Part shown: positions 1-12,085 of the stretch, in pieces
Position numbering within the stretch: the first letter of the stretch is position 1
Layout: each line of letters opens with the position of its first letter
NCBI GenBank assembly: GCA_013076295.1
Contig: RQOL01000139.1
Span: 806,001 to 870,000, forward strand
Direction: 5' to 3'
DNA length: 64,000 nt
DNA from: Sanderia malayensis
Taxonomy: Eukaryota; Cnidaria; Scyphozoa; Semaeostomeae; Pelagiidae
Position numbers and translations under genes: made by a program
The notes under the pieces: generated by a model
Databases searched by the model: none
Told to the model about the DNA's origin: nothing
What the model saw: only the letters and a program-made list of their open reading frames with translations

Positions 1-318
1 GCTTTCCGCTTGATACCATGAAGGGAAGATTTTGCTGTCTCCTTTGTTACTTTCTTCACATTCTCTCCAGCGGCTATGCGTTTCAGAGCTTTCTCTCCAT
101 GTTCTTTGATGACTGGAAGTGCTACCCTCTTAGCAGCTTTTACTCTTTTGGGCCCAATAAGTTTCAAGATTCTTTTCACAACAGGTGCTGCTCTCTTTAT
201 GATTGTACCAAGCCACGGCCACTCGGTCTGGGATAATAAGAGGAGGTGGGGTGATCTTGTAAATTGGGAAATCATATAATGATCTGAGGTTTGACTTGTA
301 TACTGGTCGATCATACAT
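1..318 (-). pseudogene. Polinton basic core/minor-virion-like protein, C-terminus off-window
   Basis: The minus strand begins at an ATG near 318 with MYDRPVYKSN, a Tyr/Pro-rich start. Around 220-240 the good reading shifts frame and becomes strongly basic and alanine/lysine-rich (for example IIKRAAPVVKRILKLIG), running off the left edge of the window. A short N-terminal region followed by Lys/Arg/Ala helices resembles adenovirus-like core or minor capsid proteins of Polintons. The frameshift makes it a pseudogene in this copy. The family call rests on composition and context, not on a diagnostic motif. Confidence 0.5.
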
Positions 319-465
319 GTTTCCTTCTGAAATGAAGTAAAAACGTTGGCTTCGTCTTATAGAACTTTATAGTTTAACCCAGTTCATTCAACATTTGATT
401 TAAGCTTTATTGTTGGATTAAAGTTACTATTAAGTGAACATGTTAAGTAGAAATCGTTGATCATC

Positions 466-792
466 TTAACTGAATTGTAAGTCAATCCGGCACTTTTCTT
501 CAAACTGGTTAGATATATCCTGTAGTGTTTCCCAATCGTAGATTCTAATGTTGATTGACTTTATGTTTGAAGTTATAACATCATATGATGGTGGGTTGAT
601 AGATACTTTGGGAATGGTGTCTTTCCTATCATCATCATAAACCACCAATCCCAATAGTGGAATGATGTCTCCACTTATAATAAAGTTACAACAAACGGCA
701 AAGACGTTGTGATTTACGCTCACATCTTTTCGAAAGAATGTACATCCAATCATTCTACATTTTGTAACACCCATTAGTGGCTGAGTTAACAT
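466..792 (-). CDS. Hypothetical Polinton protein, 108 aa
   Basis: A minus-strand frame starting MLTQPLMGVTKC, with mixed beta-like sequence and a C-terminus in a charged stretch ending RIDLQFS. It lies between the basic core-like gene and the capsid-like gene on the same strand and is probably a virion or accessory protein of the same element. I recognise no domain. The start is the first Met of the frame, and the true N-terminus could lie further upstream. Confidence 0.4.
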   Translation of the reverse strand: MLTQPLMGVTKCRMIGCTFFRKDVSVNHNVFAVCCNFIISGDIIPLLGLVVYDDDRKDTIPKVSINPPSYDVITSNIKSINIRIYDWETLQDISNQFEEKCRIDLQFS

Positions 793-883
793 ACACTTCT
801 ATTGGTTAGTGTTATGTACATGTTCAAGTTACAGGCCTGATCCTTACGGTAATAGATGTCTCACCAGTATATTGTTTAAATGA

Positions 884-1261
884 CTAGAAGAATGTTGCAT
901 TTATAGGATTATCATCATCATCATCCAACTTGATAGATATTTGTTGAAATCGTAGTTTCTCCAAGGGAGCAAACACTATGTTCTTTGGAGCAAAATATCC
1001 CACATACGTATCAAGTTGCACATCATAAAACGACAGCTTTCTCAATACTCGTTTCTTTTCAATTCCACCAAGATAGTTGCTTTCTAGAAGATCACATTTC
1101 ACATTTATAGCTGTATGTGGATTTACATGTACACCATCTTTGATTCTCGTTAAACATTTGATCTTCCCTCCTTTAACTGAACCCCCATCAGCTTTCTTTT
1201 TGTATATGATCAAATTCATACATTGCAGAGGTCGCACCACATCTCCTATTTTATAATTAGA
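884..1261 (-). pseudogene. Polinton capsid-like protein, 3' half (cut by the 9.8 kb insert)
   Basis: The minus-strand reading enters from the insert at SNYKIGDVV and runs to a stop after an Asp-rich tail (DDDDDNPINATFF). Residues translated from the repeat upstream of SNYK are not part of the gene. The 5' half lies at 11084-11692. Removing the insert plus one copy of ATTAGA puts both halves in the same frame. The half-protein has alternating hydrophobic and charged residues compatible with a beta-rich virion protein. The match to Polinton minor capsid proteins comes mainly from the N-terminal half. Confidence 0.6.
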
Positions 1262-1329
1262 CTGTGGGTCATCACTCGCTTCGCTCGTTCGCCCCAGCCC
1301 TTGAAGTAAAAGAAGCTTCATCTGGTTGG

Positions 1330-1815
1330 CGCACTTCGTGCGCTGCATTCGCTTCGCTCATGCCTCTTTCAACCCCACGTACAATGGGTTAGCTCGCTGC
1401 GCTCGCCTGTCTATTTATTATCAAGAAACATAGACTGGTAGGGCGCACTTCATGCGCTGCATTCGCTGACGCTCATGCCTCTTTCAACCCCACGTACAAT
1501 GAGTTAGCTCGCTGCGCTCGCCTGTTTATCTATTATCAAGAAACATAGACTGGTAGGGCGCACTTCGTGCGCTGCATTCGCTGACGCTCATGCCCCTTTG
1601 AACCCCACGTACAATGGGTTAGCTCGCTGCGCTCGCCTGTTTATCAATTATCAAGAAACATAGACTGGTAGGGCGCACTTTGTGCGCTGCATTCGCTGAC
1701 GCTCATGCCTCTTTCAACCCCACGTACAATGGGTTAGCTCGCTGTGCTCGCCTGTCTATCTATTATCAAGGAACATTGACTGATAGGGCGCAGTTCGTGC
1801 GCTGCATTCGCTGAT
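1330..1815. repeat. Tandem repeat of about 118 bp, four copies, rich in short palindromes
   Basis: Four near-identical tandem copies of a head module. Each contains GGGCGCACTTCGTGCGCTGC, then CATTCGCTGACGCTCATGCC, CAACCCCACGTACAATGGG, TTAGCTCGCTGCGCTCGCC and AAGAAACATAGACTGGTAG. Each copy holds at least two perfect mini-hairpins (GCGCACTTCGTGCGC and GCTCGCTGCGCTCGC-like). The series ends at the first CATA array. Confidence 0.85.
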
Positions 1816-2625
1816 GCTCATGCACATACATACATACATACATGCATACATACATACATACATACATACATACCTACATACATACATACATACATGCATA
1901 CATACATACATTACATACATACATGAGCTGGGTTCGGTCGCTTCGCTCCCTTCCCAGAGCCCGTCTAGTAAACAAAGCTTAATCTGGATGGCGCGCTTTG
2001 CGCGCTACATTCGCTGCCGCTCATGCCTTTACATACATACATACATACATACTATACCAACATACTATACCTACTATAAAATCATACTATACCTACATAC
2101 TATACCAACATACTATACCTACTATAACTTCATACTATACTACATACCATACCAACATACTATACCTACTATACCTACATACTATACCTACATACTATAC
2201 CAACATACTATACCTACTATACCTACATACTATGCCTACTATACCTACTATAAAAACAAACTATGCATACTATACCTACTATACCTACTATGAAAACATA
2301 CTATACATACTATACCTACTATAACAACATACTATACCTACTATGCATACTATAAAAACATACTATACCTGCTATACCTACTATAAAAACATACTTCAAA
2401 TACTATACCTATACTATACATGCTATAAAAACATACTATACCTACTACACTTACTATAAAAAATACTATACATACTATACCTACTATAACAAAATACTAT
2501 ACCTACTATGCCTAATATAAAAACATACTATGCATACTATACCTACTATAACAACATACTATACCTACTATACATACTATAAAAACATACTATACCTACT
2601 ATGCCTACTATACAAACATACAAAC
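1816..2625. repeat. Unit 1 microsatellites: CATA array, second head, then CTATAC arrays
   Basis: CATA repeats from about 1820, a second GC-rich head at about 1926-2030, then long arrays built from CATACTATACCTACTATA-like words with interspersed ATAAAAACATA. No gene is present. Long open frames here are translations of the repeat. Confidence 0.9.
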
Positions 2626-3404
2626 ACTTGTGGAAAGTTGAAATGTGGAAAATCGTGCAAATAGCGCCTGAAAAATTCATAACTTTGACTTTGTTTTAAT
2701 TGGGCCTAACCATTGCAAGCATGCCGAATATTTCAACTCAAAATACTAATCAAAGCTATCACCTGTGTTCCCAATTGTTTCCTGCAACTCTCCAGGTCTT
2801 TGAAACAATTAGCAGCTCTTTACAAAGAAAATTCAGCTCGTAAAACACTTTGAAAGGCGCCCTTTGTGTGCAAAACAAAAACACACGTCTTCTCCAAAAG
2901 TACCTGCTGCAACCAAGGGCGAATAACGAAAAACAACCGAAAATTCGCATACGTCGCCCGCAACAGAGGGCGAGAAACGAAAATTGATCGACAACCCACG
3001 TGGGTCGTGCGAGCCAATCAAATTACAGCAAAAGGCAAAACAGGTCACATGAGCAGCGAATACTGTGCTCGAAAATGGAGTTTGCAGCGCGAATTTGGAA
3101 GTTTGCCACCGTCAACGGTAGTTTTTTCGTGATAGCACAATTAGCAGGATAATTAGTGGAATAATTCAATAATTTGGGAGAAAATCGAAAAACAAAATCC
3201 ATTACCCTGGTTAAATTAATAAACTAAGCATTCAGTGTGAATTTCATTGCCATATATCCACATACAAAAAAGCCTTTGTGATTACACGGTTCGCTGTTTC
3301 AGCCCATTGTTTTTGGGCGTTCGACCTATTGTTTCGGGTCAAATCTATTGTTTTTGGCAAGGAAAATGCGTCATCACGTGACATCACAGAATATATATAT
3401 TAGA
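2626..3404. repeat. Unit 1 AT-rich tail
   Basis: A single-copy-looking stretch sharing words with the later tails: an aagcctttgtg block, an MCATTGTTTTTGGGCG-type block, a TCACGTGA box, and a terminal run of AT ending in ATTAGA. It is more diverged than the other three tails. No protein-like frame was seen. Confidence 0.65.
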
Positions 3405-3544
3405 CTAGCCGGGGGCACTCGCTACGCTCGCTTCCCGGAGCCCGTCAAGTACAAAAAGTTTAATGTGGTTGGCGCGCTTCGCGCGCTGCATTCGCTCCCG
3501 CTCATGCCCATACATACATACATACATACATACCTACATACATG

Positions 3545-3576
<32 letters not shown>

Positions 3577-5005
3577 CATACATAAAAACAGACATAACAT
3601 ACATACATACATACATACCTACATACATACATGGGCCGGGTTCTGTCGCTTTGCTCCCTCCCCGGAGCCCGTCAAGTAAACCAAGCTTAATCTGGTTGGC
3701 ACGCTTCGCGCGCTGCATTCGCTGCCGCTCATGCCCATACATACATACATACATACATACATACATACATACATACATACATACCTACATACATACATAC
3801 ATACCTACATACATACATACATACATACATGCATACATACATACATACATACATACATAAATACATACATACATACATACATGAGCCGGGTTCGGTCGCT
3901 TCGCTCCCTCCCCGGAGCCCGTCGAGTAAACGAAGCTTAATCTGGTTGGCGCGCTTCGCGCGCTGCATTCGCTTCCGCTCATGCCCATACATACATACAT
4001 ACATACATACATACATACATACATACATACATACATACATACATACATACATACATACCCTACGATACATACCCTATGATACATACCCTACAATACAAAT
4101 TCTACGATACATACCCTACGATACATACCCTACGATACATACCCTACAATACATACCATACAATACATACCCTACAATACATACCCTACAATACATACCC
4201 TACAATACAAACCCTACAATACATACCCTACAATACATACCCTACAATACATACCCTACAATACATACACTACAATACATACCCTACAATAAGTACCATA
4301 CAATACATACCCTTCAATGCATACCCTACAATACATACCCTACAATGCATACCCTACAATGCATACCCTACAAAACATACCCTACAATAAATACCATACA
4401 ATACATACCCTACAATAAATACCATACAATACAAACCCTACAATACATACCCTACAATACATACCCTACAATAAATACCCTACAATACATACCCTACAAT
4501 ACATACCCTACAATAAATACCCTACAATACATACCCTACAATACATACCCTACAATAAATACTCTACAATACATACCCTACATAACATACCCTACAAACA
4601 TACCCTACAATACATACCCTACAATACATACCCTACAATACATACCCTACAATACATACCCTACAATAAATACCATACAATACATACCCTACAATACATA
4701 CCCTACAATACATACCCTACAATACATACCTTACAATACATACCCTACAATACATACCCTACAACACATACCCTACATAACATACCCTACATAAAATACC
4801 CTACAATACATACCCTACAATACATACCGTACGATACATTCCCTACAATGCATACCCTACACTACATACCCTACAATACATACCTTACAATATATACCCT
4901 ACAATACATACCCTACAATACATACCTTACATTACATACCCTACAATACATACCCTACAATACATACCCTACAATACATACCCTACAATACATACCCTAC
5001 CATAT
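3405..5005. repeat. Unit 2 heads, CATA arrays and CATACCCTACAATA minisatellite
   Basis: Three GC-rich heads (about 3405-3508, 3632-3732 and 3883-3985) alternate with CATA arrays, followed by a minisatellite of 13-14 bp (CATACCCTACAATA) from about 4057. Each head repeats CCGGGTTCGGTCGCTTCGCT, a CCCCGGAGCCCGTC block and GTTGGCGCGCTTCGCGCGCT. Confidence 0.9.
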
Positions 5006-6008
5006 TTCCCCCTGGCAAGCGACCACCCAGCGGCCCCCCCCTGCCGCCCCCCTAAAAGCCGTTTCTTCTGAAAGTGAAAAAACGAATTCATCAACGTACT
5101 TTAAAAACACTAAAACTTTCAAATTAAATTAACGTGGCGAATTTTCGTCCTACAGAACTCACGAAAATATCAAAATGAAGCTAATAGCTTGGCGAACATT
5201 TATCGAAAGTATTTGGGTGAAAAAAACAAAGTTTTGGCAGGCTAAAAAATAATTTTCGCAAATGCAAAACACACGCGTGTTGCTTGAAAATTTCGTGTTT
5301 TCCAGCAAAACCCAAACTCGGCCAAAACTGTCCAAAATCAGAGGAAAATCGACAAAAGAAAAAAAACAAAGCCATATAACTTTAGTTCTTGGGTAAATAA
5401 ACAGTTATCGAAAGTTTAAATGGAGAAAATCGGCCCAGAACGACCCGAGAAAATCAAAATTGTCTTCGTGTTTTGGTTAGGCCCTCGAGCCGAAAGAAAA
5501 ACGTGAGTTGAAACAAAACAAAACTCGTGCTATTTTTAGCCAAAAACAATTGAATAAAGGAAATACCTTGAAATAATTGTTCACCAATTCTCTCCACAGG
5601 TCTGGAGAACAATTAAAAGGTCTTTACAATTGATTTCCGGCACGTATTCACGTTTAAACCCGAGCAACTTGCCGCCCGTTCAACCGAAAAAACACGTGCT
5701 TCTCCCTGCTCGTTTGCATCTCATTAACTCCGTCCTCGGAGCTTTCTAGAAGGTCGGAACACAAAATGGGTCATAACTCTCGAACCGCTGGGGTTAGAAA
5801 TTAGCGGAAAGCTTTACTGTGATCAGCGTAATACAGCGATCATTTTGATACCAATTTGCACCCTTATTGACCACCCACAAAAAAGCCTTTGTGTTCACAA
5901 CGAAATTCCTTTGATCCCATTGTTCGGTCGAACGTCGATTGTCCACCAAGCAATAGCCCATTGTTTAGAGTCGGCGGGTCACGTGTCGACGTAGATTATA
6001 TAATAGAG
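5006..6008. repeat. Unit 2 AT-rich tail
   Basis: Begins with CCCCCTGGCAAGCGACCACC after the minisatellite and ends with GGGTCACGTGTCGACGTAGA, then ATTATATAATAGAG. It closely matches the tails at 7246-8325 and 9621-11077. No coding potential was seen. Confidence 0.8.
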
Positions 6009-7245
6009 AAGCCGGGGGTCCGGTCGCTACGCTCCCTCCCCGGAGCCCCCCAAACAACAAAAGTTTAATGTGGTTGGCGCGCTTAGCGCGCTGCATTCGC
6101 TCCCGCTCATGCCCATACATACATACATACATACATACATACATGCATACATACATACATACATACATACATACATACATACCCTACAATACATACCCTA
6201 CAATACATACCCTACAATACATGCCCTACAATACATACCCTACAATACATACCCTACAATACATAACCTACAATATATACCCTACAATACATGCCCTACA
6301 TAACATACCCTACAATACATACCATACAATACAAACCCTACAATACATATCCTACAATGCATACCCTACAATACAAATCCTACAATACATACCCTACAAT
6401 ACATACCCTACATTACATAACCTACAATACATACCCTACAATACATACCCTACAATGCATACCCTACAATACAAACCCCACAATACATACCCTACAATAC
6501 ATACCTTACAATACATAACCTACAATACAAACCCTACAATACATACCCTACAATACATACCCTACAATACATAACCTACAATACATACCCTACAATACAT
6601 GCCCTACATAACATACCCTACAATACATACCATACAATACATAACCTACAATACAAACCCTACAATACATATCCTACAATGCGTACCCTACAATACAAAC
6701 CCTACAATACATACCCTACAATACATACCCTACAATACATAACCTACAATGCAAACCCTACAATACATACCCTACAATACATACCCTACAATACATACCC
6801 TACAATACATAACCTACAATACATACCCTACAATACATGCCCTACATAACATACCCTACAATACATATCATACAATACATAACCTACAATACAAACCCTA
6901 CAATACATACCCTACAATACATAACCTACAATACATACCCTACAATACAAAGCCTACAATACATACCCTACAATACATACCCTAGAATACATGCCCTACA
7001 TAACATGCCCTACAATACATACCCTACAATACATACCCTACAATACATACCCTACAATACATACCCTACATACATACCCTACGATACATACCCCACAATA
7101 CATACCCTACAATACATACCCTACAATACATACCCTACAATACATACCCTACATACATACCCTACAATACATACCCTACAATACATACCCTACAATACAT
7201 ACCCTACATAGCAAACCCTACAATACATGCCCTACAATTACCTGT
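6009..7245. repeat. Unit 3 head, CATA array and CATACCCTACAATA minisatellite
   Basis: One GC-rich head (6009-6113), a short CATA array, then about 1.06 kb of the 13-14 bp minisatellite with single-base variants. Non-coding. Confidence 0.9.
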
Positions 7246-8325
7246 AAAATTGTTGTTGAAATTAAATTGATTTGATTTGATTTGATTTGATTGGATACCC
7301 TACCATACATACCCTACCATAATTCCCCCTGGCAAGCGACCACCCAGCGCCCACCCTGCCGCCCCCCTAAAAGCCGTTTCTTCTGAAAGTGAAAAAATGA
7401 ATTCATCAAGGTACTTTAAAAACACTAAAACTTTCAAATTAAATTAACGTGGCGAATTTTCGTCCTACACACCCCACGAAAATATCAAAATGAAGCTAAT
7501 AGCTTTGCGAACATTTATCGAAAGTGTTTGGGTGAAAAAAAGAAAATTTTGGCAGGTTAAGAATTAATTTTCGCAAATGCAAAACACACGCCTGTTGCTT
7601 GAAAATTTCGTGTTTTCCAGCAAAACCCAAACTCGGCTAAAACTGTCCAAAATCAGAGGAAAATCGACAAAACAAAAAAAACAACCCCAGATAACTTTAG
7701 TTCTCGTGTAAATAAACAGTTATCGAAAATTTAAATGGACAAAATCGGCCCAGAGCGACCCAAGAAAATCAAAATTGTCTTCGTGCTTTCGTTAGGCCCT
7801 TGCCTCAACACAAAAAACGTGAGGTGAAACAAAACAATGCTCGTGCTATTTCCACCCAAAAACAATTAAATAAAGGAAATACCTTGAATTAATTGTTCAC
7901 CAATTGTCTCCACAGGTCTTGACAACAATTGACACGTCTTTACAATTCATTTCCCGCACGTATTCACGTTTAAACCCGAGCAACTTGCCGCCCGTTCAAC
8001 CAAAAAAACACGTGCTTCTCCCTGCTCGTTTTGCATCTCATTAACTCCGTCCTCGGAACTTTCTAGAAGGTCGGAACACAAAATTGACCATAACTCTCGA
8101 ACCGCTGGGGTTAGAAATTAGCGGAAAGCTTTAGTTTCATCAGCACAATGCAGCGATCATTTTCTTACCGATTTGTACCCTTATTGACCCCCAGAAAAAA
8201 GCCTTTGACTGGCAACGCCCGCTCCTTTGATCCCATTGTTCGGTCGAACGTCGATTGTTCAAGAGACAAGGGGGCATTGTTCACAGTCGGCGGGTCACGT
8301 GTCAACGTGGATTATATAATAGAGA
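7246..8325. repeat. Unit 3 AT-rich tail with a short TTTGA array
   Basis: Starts with a TTGATTTGATTTGATTTGAT microsatellite near 7265-7293, then the shared tail from CCCCCTGGCAAGCGACCACC to the terminal TATATAATAGAGA. The sequence is parallel to the unit 2 tail. No gene seen. Confidence 0.8.
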
Positions 8326-9620
8326 CTAGCCTGGGGCCCGGTCGCTACGCTCCTTCCCCCGAGCCCCCAAGCAACAAAAGTGTAATGTGGTTGGCGCGCT
8401 TCGTGCGCTGCATTCGCTCCCGCTCATACCCATACATACATACCTACATACATACATAAATACATACATACATACATACATACATACATACATACATGCA
8501 TACATGAGCCGGGTTCGGTCGCTTCGCTCCCTCCCCGGAGCCCGTCAAGTAAACAAAGCTTAAGCTGGTTGGTGCGCTTCGCTGCCGCTCATGCCCATAC
8601 ATACATACATACCCTACAATACATACCCTACATAGCATACCCTACAATACATACCCTACAATACATACCCTACAATACATACCTTACAATACATACCCTA
8701 ATATACATACCTTACAATGCATACCCTACACTACATACCCTACAATACATACCCTACAATACATACCTTACAATACATACCCTACAATACATACCCTACA
8801 ATACATACCCTACGATACATACCCTACAAACATACCCTACAATACATACCCTACAATACATACCCTACAATACATACCCTACAATACATAACCTACAATA
8901 CAAACACTACAATACATACCCTACAATACATACCCTACAATACATAACCAACAATACATACCCTACAATACATGCCCTACATAACATACCCTACAATACA
9001 AAGCCTACAATATATACCCTACAATACATACCCTACAATAGATACCCTACATAACATACCCTACAATACATACCCTACAGTACATACCTTACAATACATA
9101 CCCTACAATACATACCCTACAATAGATACCCTACATAACATACCCTACAATACATACCCTACAATACATACCTTACAATACATACCCTAAAATACATACC
9201 CTACAATAGATACCCTACATAACATACCCTAGAATACATACCCTACAATACATACCTTACAATACATACCCTACAATATATACCCTACAACACATACCCT
9301 ACATAACATACCCTACAATACATACCCTACAATACATACCCTACAATACATACCCTACATAACATACCCTACAATACATACCCTACAATACATACCCTAC
9401 AATAAATACCCTACAATACATACCCTACAATACATACCCTACAATAAATACCATACAATACATACCCTACAATAAATACCCTACAATACATACCCTACAA
9501 TACAAACCCTACAATAAATACCCTACAATACATACCCTAAAATACATACCCTACGATACATACCCTATAATACATGCCCTACATAACATACCCTACAATA
9601 CATACCCTACAATACATACT
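8326..9620. repeat. Unit 4 heads, CATA array and CATACCCTACAATA minisatellite
   Basis: A head at 8326-8430, a CATA array, a second shortened head at about 8507-8597, then the 13-14 bp minisatellite to about 9620. Non-coding. Confidence 0.9.
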
Positions 9621-11077
9621 ACGACGCAACATTTCTAAAGAAAGTAAAGGTGGGAGGTCGGATCCTCCCCCCTGGCAATCGACCGCCCAGCGCCCACCCT
9701 GCCGCCCCCTGAAAGCCGAAGGTTGATAGCTTCAGTGTGAAGTTTGGAAAAAAAAGTTGCCTTCAAAAATTAGCTTCATGTTGGTGTAATTTGAGTTAAA
9801 ATGGACAAAGTTTGACCAAGTTAGGGGAATTTTTGTGTTTCTAAAGTTGGCTGATGAACAATATTTTTCACGGCTTTGGTGTTGGGCTGCACTAAATACT
9901 CTCTTAAAATTCAAAACAACACTGTTAAGAAATGTGACTATATTTATCGGATTCGCTGTTTTCTTAGGTAAAGTTTGATATAATTTTTATTAGAGATTGA
10001 ATTTAAATTTTCCAGGATTGATGATACCTTGGCGAATAAGCATCGAAAGTAATTGGGTGCATTTGAAATGCTTTTCGCAATTTTAGTTGGGTATTTTTGA
10101 AGCTCAAGACATGATTTTGTTAATCAAAAATAGCCGTGAAATCAAGCCCCTACAAAAAATAGCATTTAAAACACGATTCACCAACTGTCAAATTAAATTA
10201 ACGTTGCCAATTTTTGTCCTACAGAACCCACGAAAATATCAACATGAAGCTAATAGCTTGGCGAACATTTATCGAAAGTATTTGGGTGAAAAATACAAAG
10301 TTTTGGCAGCTTAAAATTTAATTTTCCCAAATGAAAAACACACGCGTGTTGCATGAAAATTTCGTGTTTTCCAGCAAAACCCAATCTTGGCTAAAACTCT
10401 CCAAAAACAGAGGAAAATCAACAAAACAAAAAAAACAAAGCCATATAACTTTAGTTCTTTTGTAAATAAACAGTTATCGAAAGTTTAAATGGAGAAAATC
10501 GGCCCAGAACGACCCGAGAAAATCAAAATTGTCTTCGTGTTTTGGTTAGGCCCTCGAGCCGAAAGAAAAACGTGAGGTTAAACAAAACAAAACTCGTGCT
10601 ATTTAAAGCAAAAAACAATTGAATAAAGGAAATACCTTGAAATAATTGTCCACCAATTGTCTCCACAGGTCTTGACAACAATTGACACGTCTTTACAATT
10701 GATTTGCGGCACGTATTCATGTTTAAACCTGAGCAACTTGCCGCCCGTTGAACTAAAAAAACACGTGCTTCTCCCTCTCGTTTTGCATCTCATTAACTCC
10801 GTCCTCGGAACTTTCTAGAAAGTCGGAACACAAAATTGGCCATTGGCCAACTCCCGAACCGCTGGGGCTAGAAATTAGCCAAAAAGTACAAAATGATCAG
10901 CAGAATGCAGCGATCATTTGGATACCAATTTGCACCATTATTCGCACCCCACAAAAAAGCCTTTGTGTTCACAACGAAATCCTTTTCATCCCATTGTTTT
11001 TTCGAACGTCGATTGCTCACCAAACAATAGGTCATTGTTTAGAGTCGGCGGGTCACGTGTTGACGTAGATTATATAT
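9621..11077. repeat. Unit 4 AT-rich tail (longer copy)
   Basis: Begins with the CCCCCTGGCAATCGACCGCC version of the tail start. It has about 0.45 kb of sequence not found in the other tails (about 9720-10190), then rejoins the shared tail to the terminal TATATATATTAGA. It ends the insert. No gene seen. Confidence 0.7.
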
Positions 11078-11083
11078 ATTAGA

Positions 11084-11692
11084 TATAAGAGATAGATTGA
11101 TACTTAGTGTATGACCCATTATGTTCTTCCAAGTATTAGTCAAATGCCCTTCTAATCCAAGGAAATATGCTAGGGGTCTTGAAAATCTAATGAACAGCAA
11201 ACTAGTTTGTGTTGTTTTCTCTGGTTCGTAGTATCCTAATGATCTTAAATCATCCTTCATTTCAAACTCTACCTTTCCTTCAATCAAGGAAACTGATAAC
11301 ATATTCTTAAACTGATAACCAAAATCAGGGAAATCCAGTAACATGTCATTGAATAATCTCTTGAATTCATAGTACATGAGAGTGTTATCTCTCGTCTTGA
11401 TGATGTCTTTATCGAGAAAGATTTTCTCCTAAAAAAATCCATATACTCCCCAGTTCATCATGTGACCATCTTTATCTGTGATCACGGCATACTCATTTGA
11501 AATTGAAAACCAATATTGATCATACAATCCTTGCTCTCCTCTATCTGGTAGGATCATTTGTAATAATCCCATTTCCCACTTTCTCTTGCTATCTAAGTTG
11601 AATACATGAGGTAAAGTTCCCATATAATCAACTAACTTTTTATCAGTGGTGAATCCTGAAGTAAGGACCAAATCAAATTCCTCATCAATCAT
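11084..11692 (-). pseudogene. Polinton capsid-like protein, 5' half (cut by the insert)
   Basis: A minus-strand gene starting near 11692 (MIDEEFDLVLTSGF). An early segment reads LPHVFNLDSKRKWEMGLLQM, the pattern of a Polinton virion protein family in which a short beta strand, a polar stretch and a W-E-x-G-L motif stand near the N-terminus. One in-frame TAG (11429-11431) after GVYGFF interrupts it and the same frame then resumes. It is severed at 11083 by the 9.8 kb insert, and the remainder is at 884-1261. A minor capsid or penton-like role is inferred from the family resemblance and element context. Confidence 0.6.
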
Positions 11693-11802
11693 ATCCCCTC
11701 CAATTGTGCTTCATCAACCCACTCGTCAAACTGTGGTGGATAGCCTCACCATCTTATTAAATAGGCGCTTTTCCTATTTTTCTTTTTCCATTTAAGAACC
11801 TC

Positions 11803-12085
11803 TTAAATGGAATAATTAAATGGTAAATACATGAGTTGTAGTTCTTTCTTGTAGAAACGATCGCTCACTTTCTCAACTTTAAGGTCTTCAACTTCATACA
11901 TTGTTGGTAGCCTTTCTTTAAAAACTTTGCTAATCTTAAAAATTTCTTCAGTGTAATTTTGTAAATAGCCTTACTTGAACAACCTCTTTTCAGACTCAGC
12001 CTAACGTAATCACCAACTTTGAAATTGACTTGTCTCCTTCTCATCTGCTTTCCAAACAACTTCTCTCTAACAGTATTAGCACTGT
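11803..12085 (-). pseudogene. Polinton integrase, C-terminal region (frameshifted)
   Basis: The minus strand contains NFKVGDYVRLSLKRG, the small SH3/chromodomain-like fold expected after the integrase core. One frame change later it reads YTEEIFKISKVFKERLPTMY and ends after KKELQLMYL. These are typical of the C-terminal part of Polinton integrases. It is separated from its catalytic core (13047-13696) by a LINE fragment. The frameshift and interruption make it non-functional. Confidence 0.75.

Larger units (their letters stand above)
1262..11077. mobile_element. 9.8 kb composite repeat insert of four long units, ATTAGA on both sides
   Basis: The insert is bounded by ATTAGA at 1256-1261 and 11078-11083. 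Four units follow one another, starting at about 1262, 3405, 6009 and 8326. Each has a GC-rich head full of tiny inverted repeats (such as GCGCGCTTCGCGCGC and GGTCGCTTCGCTCC), then CATA and CATACCCTACAATA-like arrays, then an AT-rich tail of about 0.8-1.4 kb ending in ACGTAGATTATATAnnAGA. No reading frame in it looks like a protein; the Thr-Tyr-Ile-His frames are translated microsatellite. It interrupts a Polinton gene cleanly, so it arrived as one insertion, or as repeated insertions at the same ATTAGA target. Confidence 0.75.

Noticed and set aside
1814..9200. Long open frames rich in Thr, Tyr, Ile, His and Cys in the CATA and CATACCCTACAATA arrays
   Set aside because: They are direct translations of simple repeats, open in several frames and on both strands, with no start context or conserved protein.
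3500..9620. A CRISPR array
   Set aside because: The repeats are contiguous microsatellites and minisatellites without unique spacers, in a eukaryotic context with no cas genes.
4057..9620. Telomere-like sequence (CCCTACAATA)
   Set aside because: The unit is 13-14 bp, internal, and unlike the TTAGGG family in length and arrangement.
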